From positions 1 through 59,009 of the forward strand of contig NZ_FOOG01000023.1 in assembly GCF_900113125.1 (NCBI RefSeq): 59,009 nucleotides of DNA, written 5' to 3'. This DNA is from Halobacillus alkaliphilus. GTDB lineage: Bacteria; Bacillota; Bacilli; Bacillales; Halobacillaceae. Below, piece by piece: positions 19,050-29,731 of this stretch. The translations under genes and the position numbers were made by a program. The number at the start of each line of letters is the position of its first letter. The first letter of the stretch is position 1. The notes under the pieces were generated by a model. The model was not told the DNA's origin. It was given only the letters and a program-made list of their open reading frames with translations, and did no database searches.

Positions 19050-19146
19050 TCCCACAACGTCACTCTGATGGAGTTAAAGGTTGCGAAATAGGAGTTCAAC
19101 TTCTTTCGCAACCTTTATTCGTGGGAGGTTAATCCGTTAAAACCAC
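19050..19146 (+). promoter_or_regulatory. structured rplK-rplA intercistronic region with a second L1-like motif
   Basis: A perfect 13-base-pair hairpin (19076-19088 with 19104-19116) follows rplK. TCCCAC (19050-19055) can pair with GTGGGA (19121-19126) to enclose it. GTGGGAGG (19121-19128) also begins a second GTGG ... CCAC element (CCAC at 19143-19146) like the one before rplK. The two uses of GTGGGA exclude each other. No strong T run follows the hairpin, so an mRNA-stability or translational role fits better than termination. Confidence 0.55.
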
Positions 19147-19164
19147 AACAAGGAGGAAATTAAA

Positions 19165-19860
19165 ATGGCTAAAAAAAGTAAAAGACAACAAGAACTTCAA
19201 AAACTTGTTGATCGTACGAAATCTTATAATGTACAAGAAGCAATCGATCTTGTAAAAGAGACGTCTAAAGCGAACTTTGATGAAACAGTTGAAGCTGCAT
19301 TCCGTCTAGGCGTTGATCCTAAAAAAGCGGATCAGCAAATTCGCGGAGCTATGGTGCTTCCACACGGAACGGGTAAATCCCAGCGTGTGCTTGTTTTCGC
19401 TAAAGGTGATAAAGCGAAAGAAGCAGAAGAAGCAGGTGCTGACTACGTAGGTGAACAAGACCTGATTAATAGTATTAATCAAGGCTGGTTCGATTTTGAT
19501 GTAGTCGTTGCCACTCCTGACATGATGGCTGAAGTAGGTAAACTGGGCCGAGTACTAGGGCCGAAAGGTCTTATGCCAAACCCTAAAACAGGCACTGTAA
19601 CGTTTGAAGTAGAAAAAGCAGTTAACGAAATCAAGGCTGGTAAGGTTGAATACCGCGTTGATAAAGCTGCTAACATTCACGTTCCAATCGGAAAAGCTTC
19701 TTTCGACAAACAAAAGCTTGCGGAAAACTTCGAAGCTATTACAGATGCTCTGGTAAAAGCTAAGCCTCAAGCATCAAAAGGAACTTATATGCGTAATGCT
19801 GCTGTTTCATCAACGATGGGTCCTGGAATCAAAGTTGATGTTTCCAATTTCGCTAAATAA
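19165..19860 (+). CDS. rplA: Ribosomal protein L1
   Basis: L1 forms the mobile stalk that guides deacylated tRNA from the E site and commonly acts as translational repressor of rplK-rplA. The 231-residue length is normal. The segment [21 protein letters not shown] pattern (about 127-147) is the L1 signature, with domain I flanking it. AAGGAGGAAAT precedes the ATG. The L1-like RNA element just upstream suggests feedback here too. Confidence 0.97.
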   Translation: MAKKSKRQQELQKLVDRTKSYNVQEAIDLVKETSKANFDETVEAAFRLGVDPKKADQQIRGAMVLPHGTGKSQRVLVFAKGDKAKEAEEAGADYVGEQDLINSINQGWFDFDVVVATPDMMAEVGKLGRVLGPKGLMPNPKTGTVTFEVEKAVNEIKAGKVEYRVDKAANIHVPIGKASFDKQKLAENFEAITDALVKAKPQASKGTYMRNAAVSSTMGPGIKVDVSNFAK

Positions 19861-19872
19861 TAAATTTTAGTA

Positions 19873-19902
19873 TTGACTTATCGTCCCTAATTAAATTATA
19901 AT
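19873..19902 (+). promoter_or_regulatory. promoter of rplJ-rplL overlapped by a palindrome
   Basis: TTGACT (19873-19878), 18-base spacer, TATAAT (19897-19902). A perfect inverted repeat CGTCCCTAATT (19882-19892) and AATTAGGGACG (19900-19910) with a 7-base centre covers the spacer, the -10 and the likely start site. Confidence 0.8.
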
Positions 19903-19920
19903 TAGGGACGTTGTATAAAT

Positions 19921-20058
19921 GAATACGTTATACCGTAGACAGCAGGTGCGGGTGCAACTCCGCTTAATTTCCTGCCGAGGTGTGTGAATAAGCAGGACAG
20001 CGCTAAAAACGCCCTGTTCTCTCATACGTACCTCCATGTCTGCATGGAGGTACTTTTT
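19921..20058 (+). promoter_or_regulatory. L10 leader, ribosomal protein autoregulatory attenuator
   Basis: The leader carries ACCGTAGACAGCAGGTGC, a GCGG/CCGC arm, and TTAATTTCCTGCCGAGG, which is the L10(L12)4-binding aptamer known from Firmicute rplJ leaders. It ends in a strong terminator, GTACCTCCATG (20028-20038) pairing with CATGGAGGTAC (20043-20053) and then six T. Excess L10-L12 complex would stabilise the aptamer and favour termination before rplJ. Confidence 0.9.
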
Positions 20059-20108
20059 TGTGAAACCTTCCGGAACGGTATGATGAAAAGTCAATAGGAG
20101 GTGGAAAG

Positions 20109-20609
20109 ATGAGCAGTATTATTGAACAGAAACAGCAAATTGTTAATGAATTGGCTGACAAGTTCCGCAATAGTAAATCTGCTGTATTGGTAGATTACCG
20201 CGGTCTTGATGTTGCAGAAGTAACAGAACTTCGTTCACAACTTCGTGAAGCAGGCGTTGATTTCAAAGTGTATAAAAACACAATGACTCGCCGTGCTACA
20301 GAAGCAGTTGAACTAAGTGAACTTCATGAAGTTCTTCAAGGACCAACTGCCCTTGCGTTCCATGAGGATGACGCTGTAGCTCCAGCAAAAATTCTAAACA
20401 ATTTCGCTAAAGATCACGACAACCTTGAAATTAAAGGTGGCGTAATTGAAGGACAAGTTGCAACTCTTGAACAGCTTCAGGAACTTGCCAACATCCCAAG
20501 CTACGAAGGTCTTGTATCTATGTTCCTAAGCGTACTACAAGCTCCTGTCCGAAACTTCGCATATGCTACAAAAGCTATTGCGGATCAGAAAGAAGAAGAA
20601 AGCGCGTAA
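20109..20609 (+). CDS. rplJ: Ribosomal protein L10
   Basis: L10 anchors the L12 dimers of the ribosomal stalk to 23S rRNA. The 166-residue protein has the RNA-binding globular N domain (with [15 protein letters not shown]) and a C-terminal helix that holds L12 dimers. The ATG follows TAGGAGGTGG. It is the autoregulator acting on the leader directly upstream. Confidence 0.97.
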   Translation: MSSIIEQKQQIVNELADKFRNSKSAVLVDYRGLDVAEVTELRSQLREAGVDFKVYKNTMTRRATEAVELSELHEVLQGPTALAFHEDDAVAPAKILNNFAKDHDNLEIKGGVIEGQVATLEQLQELANIPSYEGLVSMFLSVLQAPVRNFAYATKAIADQKEEESA

Positions 20610-20663
20610 ATCTCGCGTTCGACTAAACTATAACCTTTAAAATTAATAAGGAGGAAATTTCTC

Positions 20664-21029
20664 ATGTCTAACGAACAAATTATCGAAGCGATTAAAGAAA
20701 TGTCTGTTCTTGAGCTTAACGACCTAGTTAAAGCAATTGAAGAAGAATTTGGTGTATCAGCTGCAGCTCCAGTTGCTGCCGGCGGTGCTGCTGCAGGTGC
20801 AGAAGCTGAAGAAGAGCAAACTGAATTCGACGTAGTACTAGAATCAGCTGGAAGCTCTAAGATCAAAGTTGTTAAAGCAGTACGTGAAATCACTGGTCTT
20901 GGTCTTAAAGACGCAAAAGACCTAGTTGATAACGCTCCTGGCGCAATCAAAGAAGGCGTTTCTAAAGAAGAAGCAGAAGAAATGAAATCTCAGCTTGAAG
21001 AAGCTGGCGCAACGATCGAACTTAAGTAA
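20664..21029 (+). CDS. rplL: Ribosomal protein L7/L12
   Basis: L12 recruits and activates the translational GTPases and is present in several copies per ribosome. The 121 residues show the helical dimerization domain (about 1-35), an Ala/Gly-rich hinge (36-55) and the C-terminal GTPase-contact domain with [20 protein letters not shown]. The ribosome site AAGGAGGAAAT is strong. A short hairpin follows and may make downstream transcription partial. Confidence 0.98.
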   Translation: MSNEQIIEAIKEMSVLELNDLVKAIEEEFGVSAAAPVAAGGAAAGAEAEEEQTEFDVVLESAGSSKIKVVKAVREITGLGLKDAKDLVDNAPGAIKEGVSKEEAEEMKSQLEEAGATIELK

Positions 21030-21044
21030 TTGTATCTTTAAAGT

Positions 21045-21075
21045 AAAGCTCGCTGACCATCGGCGGGCTTTCTTT
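21045..21075 (+). terminator. probable leaky terminator after rplL
   Basis: AAAGCTCGC (21045-21053) pairs with GCGGGCTTT (21063-21071), followed by CTTTT. The stem is short and the T run interrupted, which suits partial readthrough into the methyltransferase gene. Confidence 0.7.
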
Positions 21076-21107
21076 TGCTTACTAGATGAAAAGAGGGTGT
21101 TCGGATC

Positions 21108-21710
21108 ATGTCGGAACATTACTATTCAAAGAAAACCGCTGCAAAAAGCGATGAAAAAACTTGGTCTTACACATTACGTGGGCGCTTATTAACCTTTACC
21201 ACAGATCACGCCGTTTTCTCAAAAGGTGAAGTAGATTTTGGCTCTCGTTTGCTTATAGACTCGTTTACAGCTCCGCCAGTGGACGGAAACTTCCTCGATC
21301 TTGGATGCGGTTATGGACCGATTGGTCTTTCCCTTGCGCTAGAGTATCCAGATCGCCAGGTTGTAATGGTGGATGTAAATGAGAGAGCTTTGAATCTTGC
21401 GGACAAGAATGCTGCTAAGAATCAAGTTACTAATGTAGAGATTAAAGAGAGTGATCGGCTCCGTCAGTTGGAAGGCCGCCAGTTTGCTGCGATACTGACC
21501 AATCCGCCTATACGTGCAGGGAAGAAAGTTGTGCACGCTATGTTCGAAGAGGCGCTGAAGGCTCTTTGTGAATCCGGTGAGTTATGGGTGGTCATTCAAA
21601 AAAAGCAAGGGGCTCCTTCTGCAAAACAGAAAATAGAAGATTTGTTTGGGAATATTGAAGTCGTTCACAAGGAAAAAGGCTACTATATTTTCAAAGCTCA
21701 AAAAGTTTGA
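21108..21710 (+). CDS. RsmC-like class I methyltransferase (YbxB family)
   Basis: The 200-residue protein is a small S-adenosylmethionine-dependent methyltransferase. Motif I is LDLGCGYGPIGLSLA (about 62-76), and the catalytic NPPIRAGK (about 130-137) is the NPP-type motif of enzymes modifying exocyclic amino groups of guanine in rRNA. It lacks the extra N-terminal domain of proteobacterial RsmC. B. subtilis carries the equivalent gene ybxB here. 16S rRNA guanine methylation is likely but the exact site is inferred. The stop codon lies inside the -35 box of the rpoB promoter. Confidence 0.9.
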   Translation: MSEHYYSKKTAAKSDEKTWSYTLRGRLLTFTTDHAVFSKGEVDFGSRLLIDSFTAPPVDGNFLDLGCGYGPIGLSLALEYPDRQVVMVDVNERALNLADKNAAKNQVTNVEIKESDRLRQLEGRQFAAILTNPPIRAGKKVVHAMFEEALKALCESGELWVVIQKKQGAPSAKQKIEDLFGNIEVVHKEKGYYIFKAQKV

Positions 21711-21735
21711 CTAGGGTATTTAATTATGCTAGTAT
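21707..21735 (+). promoter_or_regulatory. promoter of rpoB-rpoC
   Basis: TTGACT (21707-21712), 17-base spacer, TAGTAT (21730-21735). The -35 box shares bases with the stop codon of the upstream gene. It predicts a leader of nearly 290 bases. Confidence 0.75.
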
Positions 21736-21744
21736 TGGAAAATG

Positions 21745-21996
21745 CCAATGTATGCCCGTCCTGTCAAGTCTTTTTTAGAGAAATGTATAAAAAGCTTGGT
21801 AGAAGGGTAGAATGGTGAAAATTAATAAATTAAAGTAAATGAGGTTATCTATATCAAGTCGACCCTTTTTCTTTTTTGTCTAACGTTAGAGAGAAATGAA
21901 GAATTACCATTTGCTATAGAGGCGAATGTTTAAATAGTGCTTGTGGCAAGATCAACCGCAAGCCTGTTCGGCATGTCTTGCCGAACGCTTTTTTCG
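21745..21996 (+). promoter_or_regulatory. rpoB leader with terminator and alternative pairing (candidate attenuator)
   Basis: Within this leader, GCTTGTGG (21939-21946) pairs with CCGCAAGC (21956-21963), and GTTCGGCA (21966-21973) pairs with TGCCGAAC (21979-21986) followed by GCTTTTTTC, an intrinsic terminator. GGCAAGA (21945-21951) is also complementary to TCTTGCC (21976-21982), so an antiterminator is possible. Further upstream AGAAGGGT and ACCCTTTTT (about 21801 and 21872) could form a weaker long-loop hairpin. I do not recognise a known riboswitch class. Confidence 0.6.
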
Positions 21997-22029
21997 TTAT
22001 TAAAATGCTTGATTTGAGGGGTGAATCAG

Positions 22030-25000
22030 TTGACAGGTCAACTAGTTCAGTATGGACGACACCGCCAGCGCAGAAGTTATGCTCGTATCAGTGAAGTTTT
22101 AGAGTTACCTAACTTAATTGAAATTCAGACGGCTTCCTACCAATGGTTCCTGGAAGAAGGTTTGAAGGAAATGTTCAAGGACATTTCTCCAATTGAAGAT
22201 TTTACAGGTAACTTATCATTAGAGTTTGTAGACTACAGCCTTGGCGAACCAAAGTATCCAGTGGATGAGTCAAAAGATCGCGATGTAACATATAATGCAC
22301 CACTTCGTGTGAAAGTTCGTCTCTTAAACAATGAGACAGGGGAAGTGAAAGAGCAAGAAGTATTTATGGGGGATTTCCCTCTTATGACAGACACCGGTAC
22401 CTTTATCATTAATGGTGCTGAACGTGTTATCGTTTCACAGCTTGTTCGTTCTCCGAGTGTATATTACAACAAAAAGATTGATAAAAACGGCAAGAGAGGT
22501 TATACAGCTACTGTTATTCCTAACCGTGGTGCGTGGCTGGAGTTCGAAACCGATGCGAAAGACGTAGCACACGTCCGTATCGATCGTACTCGTAAATTAC
22601 CAATCACCGTACTACTGCGTGCTTTAGGATTCGGAACAGACCAGGAGATTATAGATCTTATTGGCGAAAACGAATACTTGAAAAACACGCTTGAGAAAGA
22701 TAATACAGAAAATAGCGAGAAAGCGTTGCTTGAAATCTATGAGCGTCTGCGCCCTGGCGAGCCGCCAACAGTAGAAAACGCTAAGAGTTTACTTGTTTCT
22801 CGTTTCTTTGATCCGAAACGCTATGATCTAGCTCGCGTCGGACGTTATAAAATGAATAAAAAGCTTCATATAAAAGATCGATTGTTTAATCAAACGCTCG
22901 CTGAAACGTTAGTAGACGAAGAAACAGGCGAAGTACTGGCAGAAAAAGGCGATAAAATTGATCGTCGTCTGCTTAATAAATTGATTCCACATTTCGATGA
23001 TGAAGAAACTACACTAAGTGAAAGAGCTCTTGATCCAGCTGAGGGAGTACTTGAAGAACCGATGCGTGTACAATCGGTGAAAATTGTAGACCCTACAGAT
23101 CCAGAAGGAGAACGTTCCATTAATGTGATCGGGAATGCAAATATCGACCGTGATGTAAAAAATATTACACCGGCAGATATCATTTCTTCTATCAGTTATT
23201 TCTTTAACTTACTGCATAATGTGGGTGGAACAGATGACATTGACCACTTAGGTAACCGTCGTCTTCGTTCCGTAGGTGAACTTCTGCAGAACCAATTCCG
23301 TATTGGTCTATCCCGTATGGAGCGTGTAGTACGTGAACGTATGTCGATCCAGGACACTTCATCTATTACTCCGCAGCAGTTAATTAATATACGTCCAGTG
23401 ATTGCTTCAATTAAAGAGTTCTTTGGCAGCTCACAATTGTCTCAGTTCATGGACCAGACGAACCCGCTAGCGGAATTAACGCACAAGCGTCGTCTTTCTG
23501 CTTTAGGACCAGGTGGTTTAACACGTGAGCGTGCAGGTTTTGAAGTTCGTGACGTACACTACTCCCACTACGGACGTATGTGTCCAATCGAAACTCCTGA
23601 GGGACCAAACATCGGTCTGATTAACTCCTTATCTTCTTATGCAAAGGTAAATGAATTTGGGTTTATCGAAACACCTTATCGTCGAGTGGATCCTGATACT
23701 AATAAGGTAACTGCTCAATTTGATTATCTTACAGCAGATGAAGAAGATAATTATGTTGTAGCTCAGGCCAACGCAAAACTCGAAGAAGATGGTTCCTTTA
23801 CTGATCCTGAAGTTATCGCTCGTTTCCGTGGTGAAAACACGGTAGTAAGCCGCGATCGCTTAGATTATATGGACGTTTCACCGAAACAGGTAGTATCTGC
23901 GGCAACCGCTTGTATTCCATTCTTGGAAAACGATGACTCTAACCGTTCTCTAATGGGTGCAAACATGCAGCGTCAGGCTGTACCATTGCTTCAGCCGGAT
24001 GCTCCACTTGTAGGTACGGGAATGGAATATGTATCAGGTAAAGACTCAGGTGCTGCTGTCATCTGCCGCAACGAGGGTATCGTTGAGCGTGTAGAAGCAA
24101 AAGAAGTGTTTATACGCCGCATATCTGAAGTAGATGGTAAAGAAGTAGAAGGCGATCTTGATCGTTACCGTCTTCAGAAATTCATCCGTTCTAACCAGGG
24201 AAGCTGCTATAACCAGCGTCCGATTGTTTCTAAAGGTGACCGTGTAACGAAAGGGGAAATCCTTGCTGATGGTCCTTCCATGGATATGGGAGAATTAGCA
24301 CTTGGACAAAACCCGCTGGTTGCATTCATGACATGGGATGGTTACAACTATGAGGACGCCATCATCATGAGTGAACGTCTGGTGAAAGATGACGTGTACA
24401 CTTCTATTCATATTGAAGAATATGAATCAGAAGCCCGCGATACGAAACTCGGGCCAGAAGAGATTACAAGAGACATTCCGAACGTAGGTGAAGATGCTCT
24501 TCGTGACTTGGATGAACGCGGAATTATCCGTGTAGGAGCTGAAGTTAGTGATGGAGACCTTCTTGTAGGTAAAGTTACTCCTAAAGGGGTTACCGAATTA
24601 TCTGCGGAAGAACGTCTGCTTCATGCAATCTTTGGTGAAAAAGCTCGTGAAGTACGCGACACTTCTCTTCGTGTGCCTCACGGTGCAGGCGGAATTGTGC
24701 TTGATGTTAAAATCTTCAATCGTGAAGATGGAGATGAACTTCCGCCAGGAGTTAACCAGCTGATTCGCGCGTACATCGTTCAGAAGCGTAAGATATCTGA
24801 AGGTGACAAAATGGCTGGTCGTCACGGAAACAAAGGTGTTATCTCTAAAATTCTTCCAGAAGAAGATATGCCATTCTTACCAGATGGAACTCCGGTAGAT
24901 GTCATGTTAAACCCGCTAGGTGTACCATCTCGTATGAATATTGGACAAGTACTTGAGCTTCACTTAGGTATGGCTGCCCGTCTCCTTGGAGAAAGAGTAG

Positions 25001-25557
25001 CAACTCCAGTATTTGATGGTGCCCGAGAAGAAGATGTTTGGGAGACACTTGAAGAAGCCGGCATGTCCCGCGATGCGAAGACCATTTTGTATGATGGACG
25101 CACAGGGGAACCGTTTGATAACCGTGTATCTGTTGGTGTTATGTATATGATTAAACTGGCACACATGGTTGACGACAAACTGCACGCCCGTTCCACAGGA
25201 CCTTACTCTCTTGTAACCCAGCAGCCATTGGGCGGTAAAGCTCAATTTGGTGGTCAGCGTTTCGGTGAGATGGAGGTATGGGCACTAGAAGCATATGGTG
25301 CTGCTTATACTCTTCAAGAAATTCTGACAGTGAAGTCAGATGACGTAGTCGGTCGTGTGAAAACGTATGAAGCGATTGTTAAAGGTGATAACGTTCCAGA
25401 ACCAGGCGTACCTGAATCCTTTAAAGTTCTAATTAAAGAGCTTCAAAGTTTAGGTATGGATGTAAAAATTCTTTCTGGTGATGAACAAGAAATAGAAATG
25501 CGGGATATCGAAGAAGAGCAAACGAAAGAATCCGAGAATTTAAACCTAGACGATTAA
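22030..25557 (+). CDS. rpoB: RNA polymerase beta subunit
   Basis: Beta forms half of the polymerase active-site cleft. TTG 22030 (encoding [12 protein letters not shown]) is chosen, 8 bases behind GAGGGG (22016-22021); the frame could extend to GTG 22021 but that codon overlaps the site. The 1175-residue length fits Bacilli. The rifampicin pocket ([14 protein letters not shown] ... [13 protein letters not shown]) has the wild-type Asp, His and Ser at the usual resistance positions, so sensitivity is predicted. The C-terminus is acidic. Confidence 0.99.
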   Translation: MTGQLVQYGRHRQRRSYARISEVLELPNLIEIQTASYQWFLEEGLKEMFKDISPIEDFTGNLSLEFVDYSLGEPKYPVDESKDRDVTYNAPLRVKVRLLNNETGEVKEQEVFMGDFPLMTDTGTFIINGAERVIVSQLVRSPSVYYNKKIDKNGKRGYTATVIPNRGAWLEFETDAKDVAHVRIDRTRKLPITVLLRALGFGTDQEIIDLIGENEYLKNTLEKDNTENSEKALLEIYERLRPGEPPTVENAKSLLVSRFFDPKRYDLARVGRYKMNKKLHIKDRLFNQTLAETLVDEETGEVLAEKGDKIDRRLLNKLIPHFDDEETTLSERALDPAEGVLEEPMRVQSVKIVDPTDPEGERSINVIGNANIDRDVKNITPADIISSISYFFNLLHNVGGTDDIDHLGNRRLRSVGELLQNQFRIGLSRMERVVRERMSIQDTSSITPQQLINIRPVIASIKEFFGSSQLSQFMDQTNPLAELTHKRRLSALGPGGLTRERAGFEVRDVHYSHYGRMCPIETPEGPNIGLINSLSSYAKVNEFGFIETPYRRVDPDTNKVTAQFDYLTADEEDNYVVAQANAKLEEDGSFTDPEVIARFRGENTVVSRDRLDYMDVSPKQVVSAATACIPFLENDDSNRSLMGANMQRQAVPLLQPDAPLVGTGMEYVSGKDSGAAVICRNEGIVERVEAKEVFIRRISEVDGKEVEGDLDRYRLQKFIRSNQGSCYNQRPIVSKGDRVTKGEILADGPSMDMGELALGQNPLVAFMTWDGYNYEDAIIMSERLVKDDVYTSIHIEEYESEARDTKLGPEEITRDIPNVGEDALRDLDERGIIRVGAEVSDGDLLVGKVTPKGVTELSAEERLLHAIFGEKAREVRDTSLRVPHGAGGIVLDVKIFNREDGDELPPGVNQLIRAYIVQKRKISEGDKMAGRHGNKGVISKILPEEDMPFLPDGTPVDVMLNPLGVPSRMNIGQVLELHLGMAARLLGERVATPVFDGAREEDVWETLEEAGMSRDAKTILYDGRTGEPFDNRVSVGVMYMIKLAHMVDDKLHARSTGPYSLVTQQPLGGKAQFGGQRFGEMEVWALEAYGAAYTLQEILTVKSDDVVGRVKTYEAIVKGDNVPEPGVPESFKVLIKELQSLGMDVKILSGDEQEIEMRDIEEEQTKESENLNLDD

Positions 25558-25630
25558 TAGACGTATTGTTCCAGACACCCGTGTTCTAAGTTTAGGGTAA
25601 AACCCGGATACTGAAAGGGAGGTAGGCCCC

Positions 25631-28600
25631 TTGCTAGATGTAAATAACTTTGAGTATATGAAAATTGGTTTGGCTTCACCTGATAAGATCAGATCTTGGT
25701 CTTACGGTGAGGTCAAGAAGCCAGAAACAATCAATTATCGTACGCTAAAACCCGAAAAAGACGGGTTATTCTGTGAAAGAATCTTCGGTCCGCAAAAAGA
25801 CTGGGAGTGCCACTGTGGTAAATACAAGCGTGTCCGTTATAAAGGCGTCGTTTGTGACCGTTGTGGTGTAGAAGTAACGAAAGCCAAAGTACGTCGTGAG
25901 CGGATGGGGCACTTGGAATTAGCTGCCCCAGTCTCCCACATTTGGTACTTTAAAGGTATTCCAAGCCGTATGGGTCTTGTACTTGATATGTCCCCGCGTG
26001 CTTTGGAAGAAGTCATTTACTTTGCTGCTTATATTGTAACGGACCCAGGCGAGACAGCCCTTGAGAGAAAGCAGCTGCTTTCTGAAAAGGAATATCGTTC
26101 GTACCGTGAAAAATTCGGACAGGGCTTCCAGGCAGCAATGGGTGCTGAAGCTATCCGTAAACTGCTTTTTGATATCGATCTTGAAGGAGAAGTAGAAACT
26201 CTGAAAGAGGAATTAAAAACAGCTCAGGGTCAGCGACGTACTCGTGCTATTAAACGTTTGGAAGTGCTAGAATCTTTCCGTCATTCAGGAAACGATCCTT
26301 CATGGATGATTCTTGATGTACTGCCTGTCATTCCACCAGAGCTTCGTCCGATGGTTCAATTGGACGGCGGACGTTTTGCAACTTCTGACTTGAACGATTT
26401 ATATCGTCGAGTAATTAACCGTAACAATCGTCTTAAGCGTTTGTTAGATTTGGGAGCACCGACGATCATCGTCCAGAACGAAAAGCGTATGCTTCAGGAA
26501 GCTGTAGATGCCCTTATTGATAATGGCCGCCGCGGCCGTCCAGTTACAGGGCCTGGTAACCGTCCACTTAAATCCCTTTCTCACATGCTGAAAGGTAAAC
26601 AGGGACGTTTCCGTCAGAACTTGCTTGGTAAACGTGTCGACTATTCTGGTCGTTCGGTAATCGTTGTTGGTCCATCCTTGAAGATGTACCAATGCGGTCT
26701 TCCAAAAGAAATGGCGCTTGAACTGTTCAAGCCTTTCGTTATGAAAGAGCTCGTTTCCCGTGGCCTTGCCCACAATATTAAATCAGCCAAGCGTAAAATT
26801 GAACGTGTTCACCATGAAGTTTGGGACGTTCTTGAAGATGTTATTAAAGAGCACCCGGTACTACTAAACCGTGCTCCAACACTTCACCGCCTTGGTATCC
26901 AGGCGTTTGAACCTACATTGGTAGAAGGCCGTGCCATCCGTCTTCACCCGTTGGTATGTACAGCTTATAACGCTGACTTTGATGGTGACCAAATGGCGGT
27001 TCACGTGCCGTTGTCTTCCGAGGCCCAGGCAGAAGCCCGAATCCTAATGCTGGCTGCTCAAAACATTCTTAACCCTAAGGATGGTAAGCCGGTCGTTACA
27101 CCATCACAGGATATGGTCCTAGGTAACTACTACCTGACGCTTGAACGTGAAGGAGCTGTTGGAGAAGGAATGTTCTTCAAAGATCTCAATGAAGCGTTAA
27201 TGGCGTATCAGAATGGGTATGCACACCTTCATACACGGGTTGCCGTTCAGGCAAGCTCTCTAGGAAATGAAACCTTTACTGAAGAGCAGAATCAGCAGCT
27301 GCTTCTTACTACAGTTGGTAAGTTGATCTTTAATGAAATGCTGCCTAATTCCTTCCCGTATATGAATGAGCCAACCCAAGAGAACCTTGAAGTTAAAACA
27401 CCGGATGAATACTTTATTCCTAAAGGTACAGATATTCGTCAAGAACTATCGAATCGTGAAGAAGTATCACCATTCAAGAAAGGGATCCTGGGTGACATTA
27501 TTGCAGAAGTATTTAAACGCTTCTCTATTAGTGAAACATCCAAGATGCTCGATAGAATGAAAGATCTTGGCTTTGCTTATTCTACGAAAGCAGGTATTAC
27601 TGTTGGTGTATCTGACGTCGTAGTACTTCCGGAGAAACAAGAAATTCTGGAAGAAGCTCAAGGTAAGGTTGATAAAGTTCTTAAACAGTTCCGCCGCGGT
27701 TTAATCACCGATGAAGAGCGTTATGACCGAGTAATTGAAATTTGGTCTGGGGCTAAGGATGATATTCAAAACCGTTTGATGAGTTCCTTGAACCCGCGTA
27801 ACCCTATATTCATGATGAGTGATTCAGGAGCACGTGGTAACGCGTCCAACTTTACTCAGCTCGCTGGTATGCGTGGTCTTATGGCCAACCCGGCTGGACG
27901 TATTATTGAACTTCCAATCAAATCAAGTTTCCGTGAAGGCTTAACAGTACTTGAGTACTTTATTTCCACACACGGTGCTCGTAAAGGTCTTGCCGATACT
28001 GCACTGAAAACAGCGGACTCTGGTTACCTGACTCGTCGACTTGTTGATGTAGCGCAAGACGTAATCGTCCGTGAAGATGATTGTGGTACAGACCGTGGAT
28101 TACCAGTAAGTGCAATTACGGAAGGTTCAGAGGTAATAGAACCGCTAATTGATCGTCTGATTGGCCGTACGGCATTCCAAACAGTTAAACACCCGGAAAC
28201 TGGTGAAGCACTGGCGAGTCGTAACGAAGTCATTTCAGAAGATGGTGCTAAACAAATCGTAGACGCCGGTATCGAAAGCATTGTTATCCGCTCTGCCTTC
28301 ACTTGTAATACTAAACACGGCGTATGTAAGAAGTGCTACGGCCGCAACCTGGCAACAGGTGATGAAGTCGAAGTTGGCGAAGCAGTTGGAATCATTGCTG
28401 CTCAGTCTATCGGTGAGCCTGGTACACAGCTTACGATGCGTACCTTCCACACGGGCGGTGTTGCCGGAGATGACATCACTCAAGGTCTTCCACGTATCCA
28501 GGAGATTGTGGAAGCACGTAACCCTAAAGGCCAAGCAGTGATTACAGAAATCGACGGAACCGTACAGGAAGTTAACGAAGTGAAAGAAAAACAAGAGATT

Positions 28601-29239
28601 GTGGTTCAAGGGGCTGTAGAGAGCCGCTCTTATACGGCTCCGTATGGCGCTCGTATGAAAGTTACTGTAGGAGATGCTGTGTCCGCAGGAAGTCCTCTTA
28701 CAGAAGGTTCCATCGATCCGAAAGAACTCTTGAATATCCAGGGACTTGATGGAGTTCAGCAATATCTTCTTAAAGAAGTACAGAAAGTTTATCGTATGCA
28801 AGGTGTTGAAATCTCTGACAAGCACGTTGAAGTAATGGTCCGCCAGATGCTTCGTAAAGTTCGTGTACTTGATTCCGGAGACACCGATGTACTTCCTGGA
28901 TCACTTCTTGAGATCCACCAATTTAAAGAAGCGAACCAGAAAGCTCTTGTGGAAGGCGGACAGCCTGCAGTGGGTCGTCCGGTCATTCTTGGTATTACCA
29001 AAGCATCGCTTGAAACAGACAGCTTCCTGTCTGCAGCATCCTTCCAGGAAACAACTCGTGTCCTGACTGATGCAGCGATTAAAGGTAAGAGAGATGAACT
29101 TCTAGGATTGAAAGAGAATGTTATTATCGGTAAGCTTGTACCAGCTGGTACGGGCATGACACGCTACCGTAAGATTCAAGCTCAGTCTGAAGGAGCACCT
29201 GAACAACAGACCCAACCGGAAGAAGTCACTCATTCTTAA
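25631..29239 (+). CDS. rpoC: RNA polymerase beta' subunit
   Basis: Beta' carries the catalytic magnesium site [12 protein letters not shown] and the N-terminal zinc ribbon (CHCGKYKR ... CDRCGVEV, about 60-78); a second cysteine cluster ([15 protein letters not shown]) lies near residue 895. It is 1202 residues. Translation starts at TTG 25631 after AGGGAGGTAGG (25616-25626). It is 73 bases downstream of rpoB and cotranscribed with it. Confidence 0.99.
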   Translation: MLDVNNFEYMKIGLASPDKIRSWSYGEVKKPETINYRTLKPEKDGLFCERIFGPQKDWECHCGKYKRVRYKGVVCDRCGVEVTKAKVRRERMGHLELAAPVSHIWYFKGIPSRMGLVLDMSPRALEEVIYFAAYIVTDPGETALERKQLLSEKEYRSYREKFGQGFQAAMGAEAIRKLLFDIDLEGEVETLKEELKTAQGQRRTRAIKRLEVLESFRHSGNDPSWMILDVLPVIPPELRPMVQLDGGRFATSDLNDLYRRVINRNNRLKRLLDLGAPTIIVQNEKRMLQEAVDALIDNGRRGRPVTGPGNRPLKSLSHMLKGKQGRFRQNLLGKRVDYSGRSVIVVGPSLKMYQCGLPKEMALELFKPFVMKELVSRGLAHNIKSAKRKIERVHHEVWDVLEDVIKEHPVLLNRAPTLHRLGIQAFEPTLVEGRAIRLHPLVCTAYNADFDGDQMAVHVPLSSEAQAEARILMLAAQNILNPKDGKPVVTPSQDMVLGNYYLTLEREGAVGEGMFFKDLNEALMAYQNGYAHLHTRVAVQASSLGNETFTEEQNQQLLLTTVGKLIFNEMLPNSFPYMNEPTQENLEVKTPDEYFIPKGTDIRQELSNREEVSPFKKGILGDIIAEVFKRFSISETSKMLDRMKDLGFAYSTKAGITVGVSDVVVLPEKQEILEEAQGKVDKVLKQFRRGLITDEERYDRVIEIWSGAKDDIQNRLMSSLNPRNPIFMMSDSGARGNASNFTQLAGMRGLMANPAGRIIELPIKSSFREGLTVLEYFISTHGARKGLADTALKTADSGYLTRRLVDVAQDVIVREDDCGTDRGLPVSAITEGSEVIEPLIDRLIGRTAFQTVKHPETGEALASRNEVISEDGAKQIVDAGIESIVIRSAFTCNTKHGVCKKCYGRNLATGDEVEVGEAVGIIAAQSIGEPGTQLTMRTFHTGGVAGDDITQGLPRIQEIVEARNPKGQAVITEIDGTVQEVNEVKEKQEIVVQGAVESRSYTAPYGARMKVTVGDAVSAGSPLTEGSIDPKELLNIQGLDGVQQYLLKEVQKVYRMQGVEISDKHVEVMVRQMLRKVRVLDSGDTDVLPGSLLEIHQFKEANQKALVEGGQPAVGRPVILGITKASLETDSFLSAASFQETTRVLTDAAIKGKRDELLGLKENVIIGKLVPAGTGMTRYRKIQAQSEGAPEQQTQPEEVTHS

Positions 29240-29290
29240 AAAGAATAGATAGATGTTAACAAAGGGTAAAATTAATGGAAGCACAAAAAA

Positions 29291-29338
29291 ACTACCCAAA
29301 ATGCAGTTGACATGCATTTTGGGTAGTGATAATATAAT
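29291..29338 (+). promoter_or_regulatory. promoter with -35 in a 15-bp palindrome, before the L7Ae-like gene
   Basis: ACTACCCAAAATGCA (29291-29305) and TGCATTTTGGGTAGT (29313-29327) are a perfect inverted repeat with centre GTTGACA, which contains a consensus -35 TTGACA (29307-29312). A -10 could be TAATAT (29330-29335, spacer 17) or TATAAT (29333-29338, spacer 20). Read on the minus strand the repeat is followed by seven T, so it is also a good terminator for antisense transcription. Confidence 0.7.
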
Positions 29339-29382
29339 CAAGGTGCTTCCGTTTATCCTTGTTACTTTGGAGGATATGAAAG

Positions 29383-29634
29383 ATGTCTTATGAAAAAGTA
29401 GCACAGGCTAAATCAGAAATAGTGATTGGGACCAAACAAACACTTAAAGCCATGAAAAATGGTGAAGTGAATGAAGTCATAACGGCTGATGATGCTGATC
29501 AGACGATGACAATGAAGGTAGTACGGCTAGCCAGGGAATTGAGAATTCCGCATACACGAGTTTCTTCTATGAAGGAGCTGGGAAATGCATGCGGCATTGA
29601 TGTCGGAGCTGCTACAGTGGCGATAAAGCAATAA
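29383..29634 (+). CDS. rplGB: L7Ae-family kink-turn RNA-binding protein (YbxF)
   Basis: An 83-residue member of the L7Ae/L30e/S12e/Gadd45 family. These bind kink-turn RNA; B. subtilis YbxF associates with ribosomes but is not a core ribosomal protein. The conserved segment [24 protein letters not shown] and later [16 protein letters not shown] fit the family. The ATG follows TTGGAGGAT. The position between rpoC and rpsL matches the str region of Bacilli. Confidence 0.93.
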   Translation: MSYEKVAQAKSEIVIGTKQTLKAMKNGEVNEVITADDADQTMTMKVVRLARELRIPHTRVSSMKELGNACGIDVGAATVAIKQ

Positions 29635-29731
29635 AGTTTTGGCGGTAAATCGCGAAAGCTTTGTTTTTTGCCTTTTTATGAACCACCTGGATGTGTGGTA
29701 TTAAGAAATGTGAAGAAGGGAGGATACAAAC

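Noticed and set aside
20995-21192. Plus-strand frame bridging rplL and the methyltransferase gene
   Set aside because: It is out of frame with both neighbours, passes through the hairpin terminator and has no recognisable product.
26444-26773. Other minus-strand frames within rpoC, rpoB, ribosomal protein and ECF genes
   Set aside because: All lie wholly inside well-identified + strand genes, have no family features, and result from biased codon use.
28235-28825. Long minus-strand frame (196 codons) inside rpoC
   Set aside because: It is the antisense shadow of the beta' gene; the + frame has full domain matches and the minus frame shows none and lacks a ribosome site.
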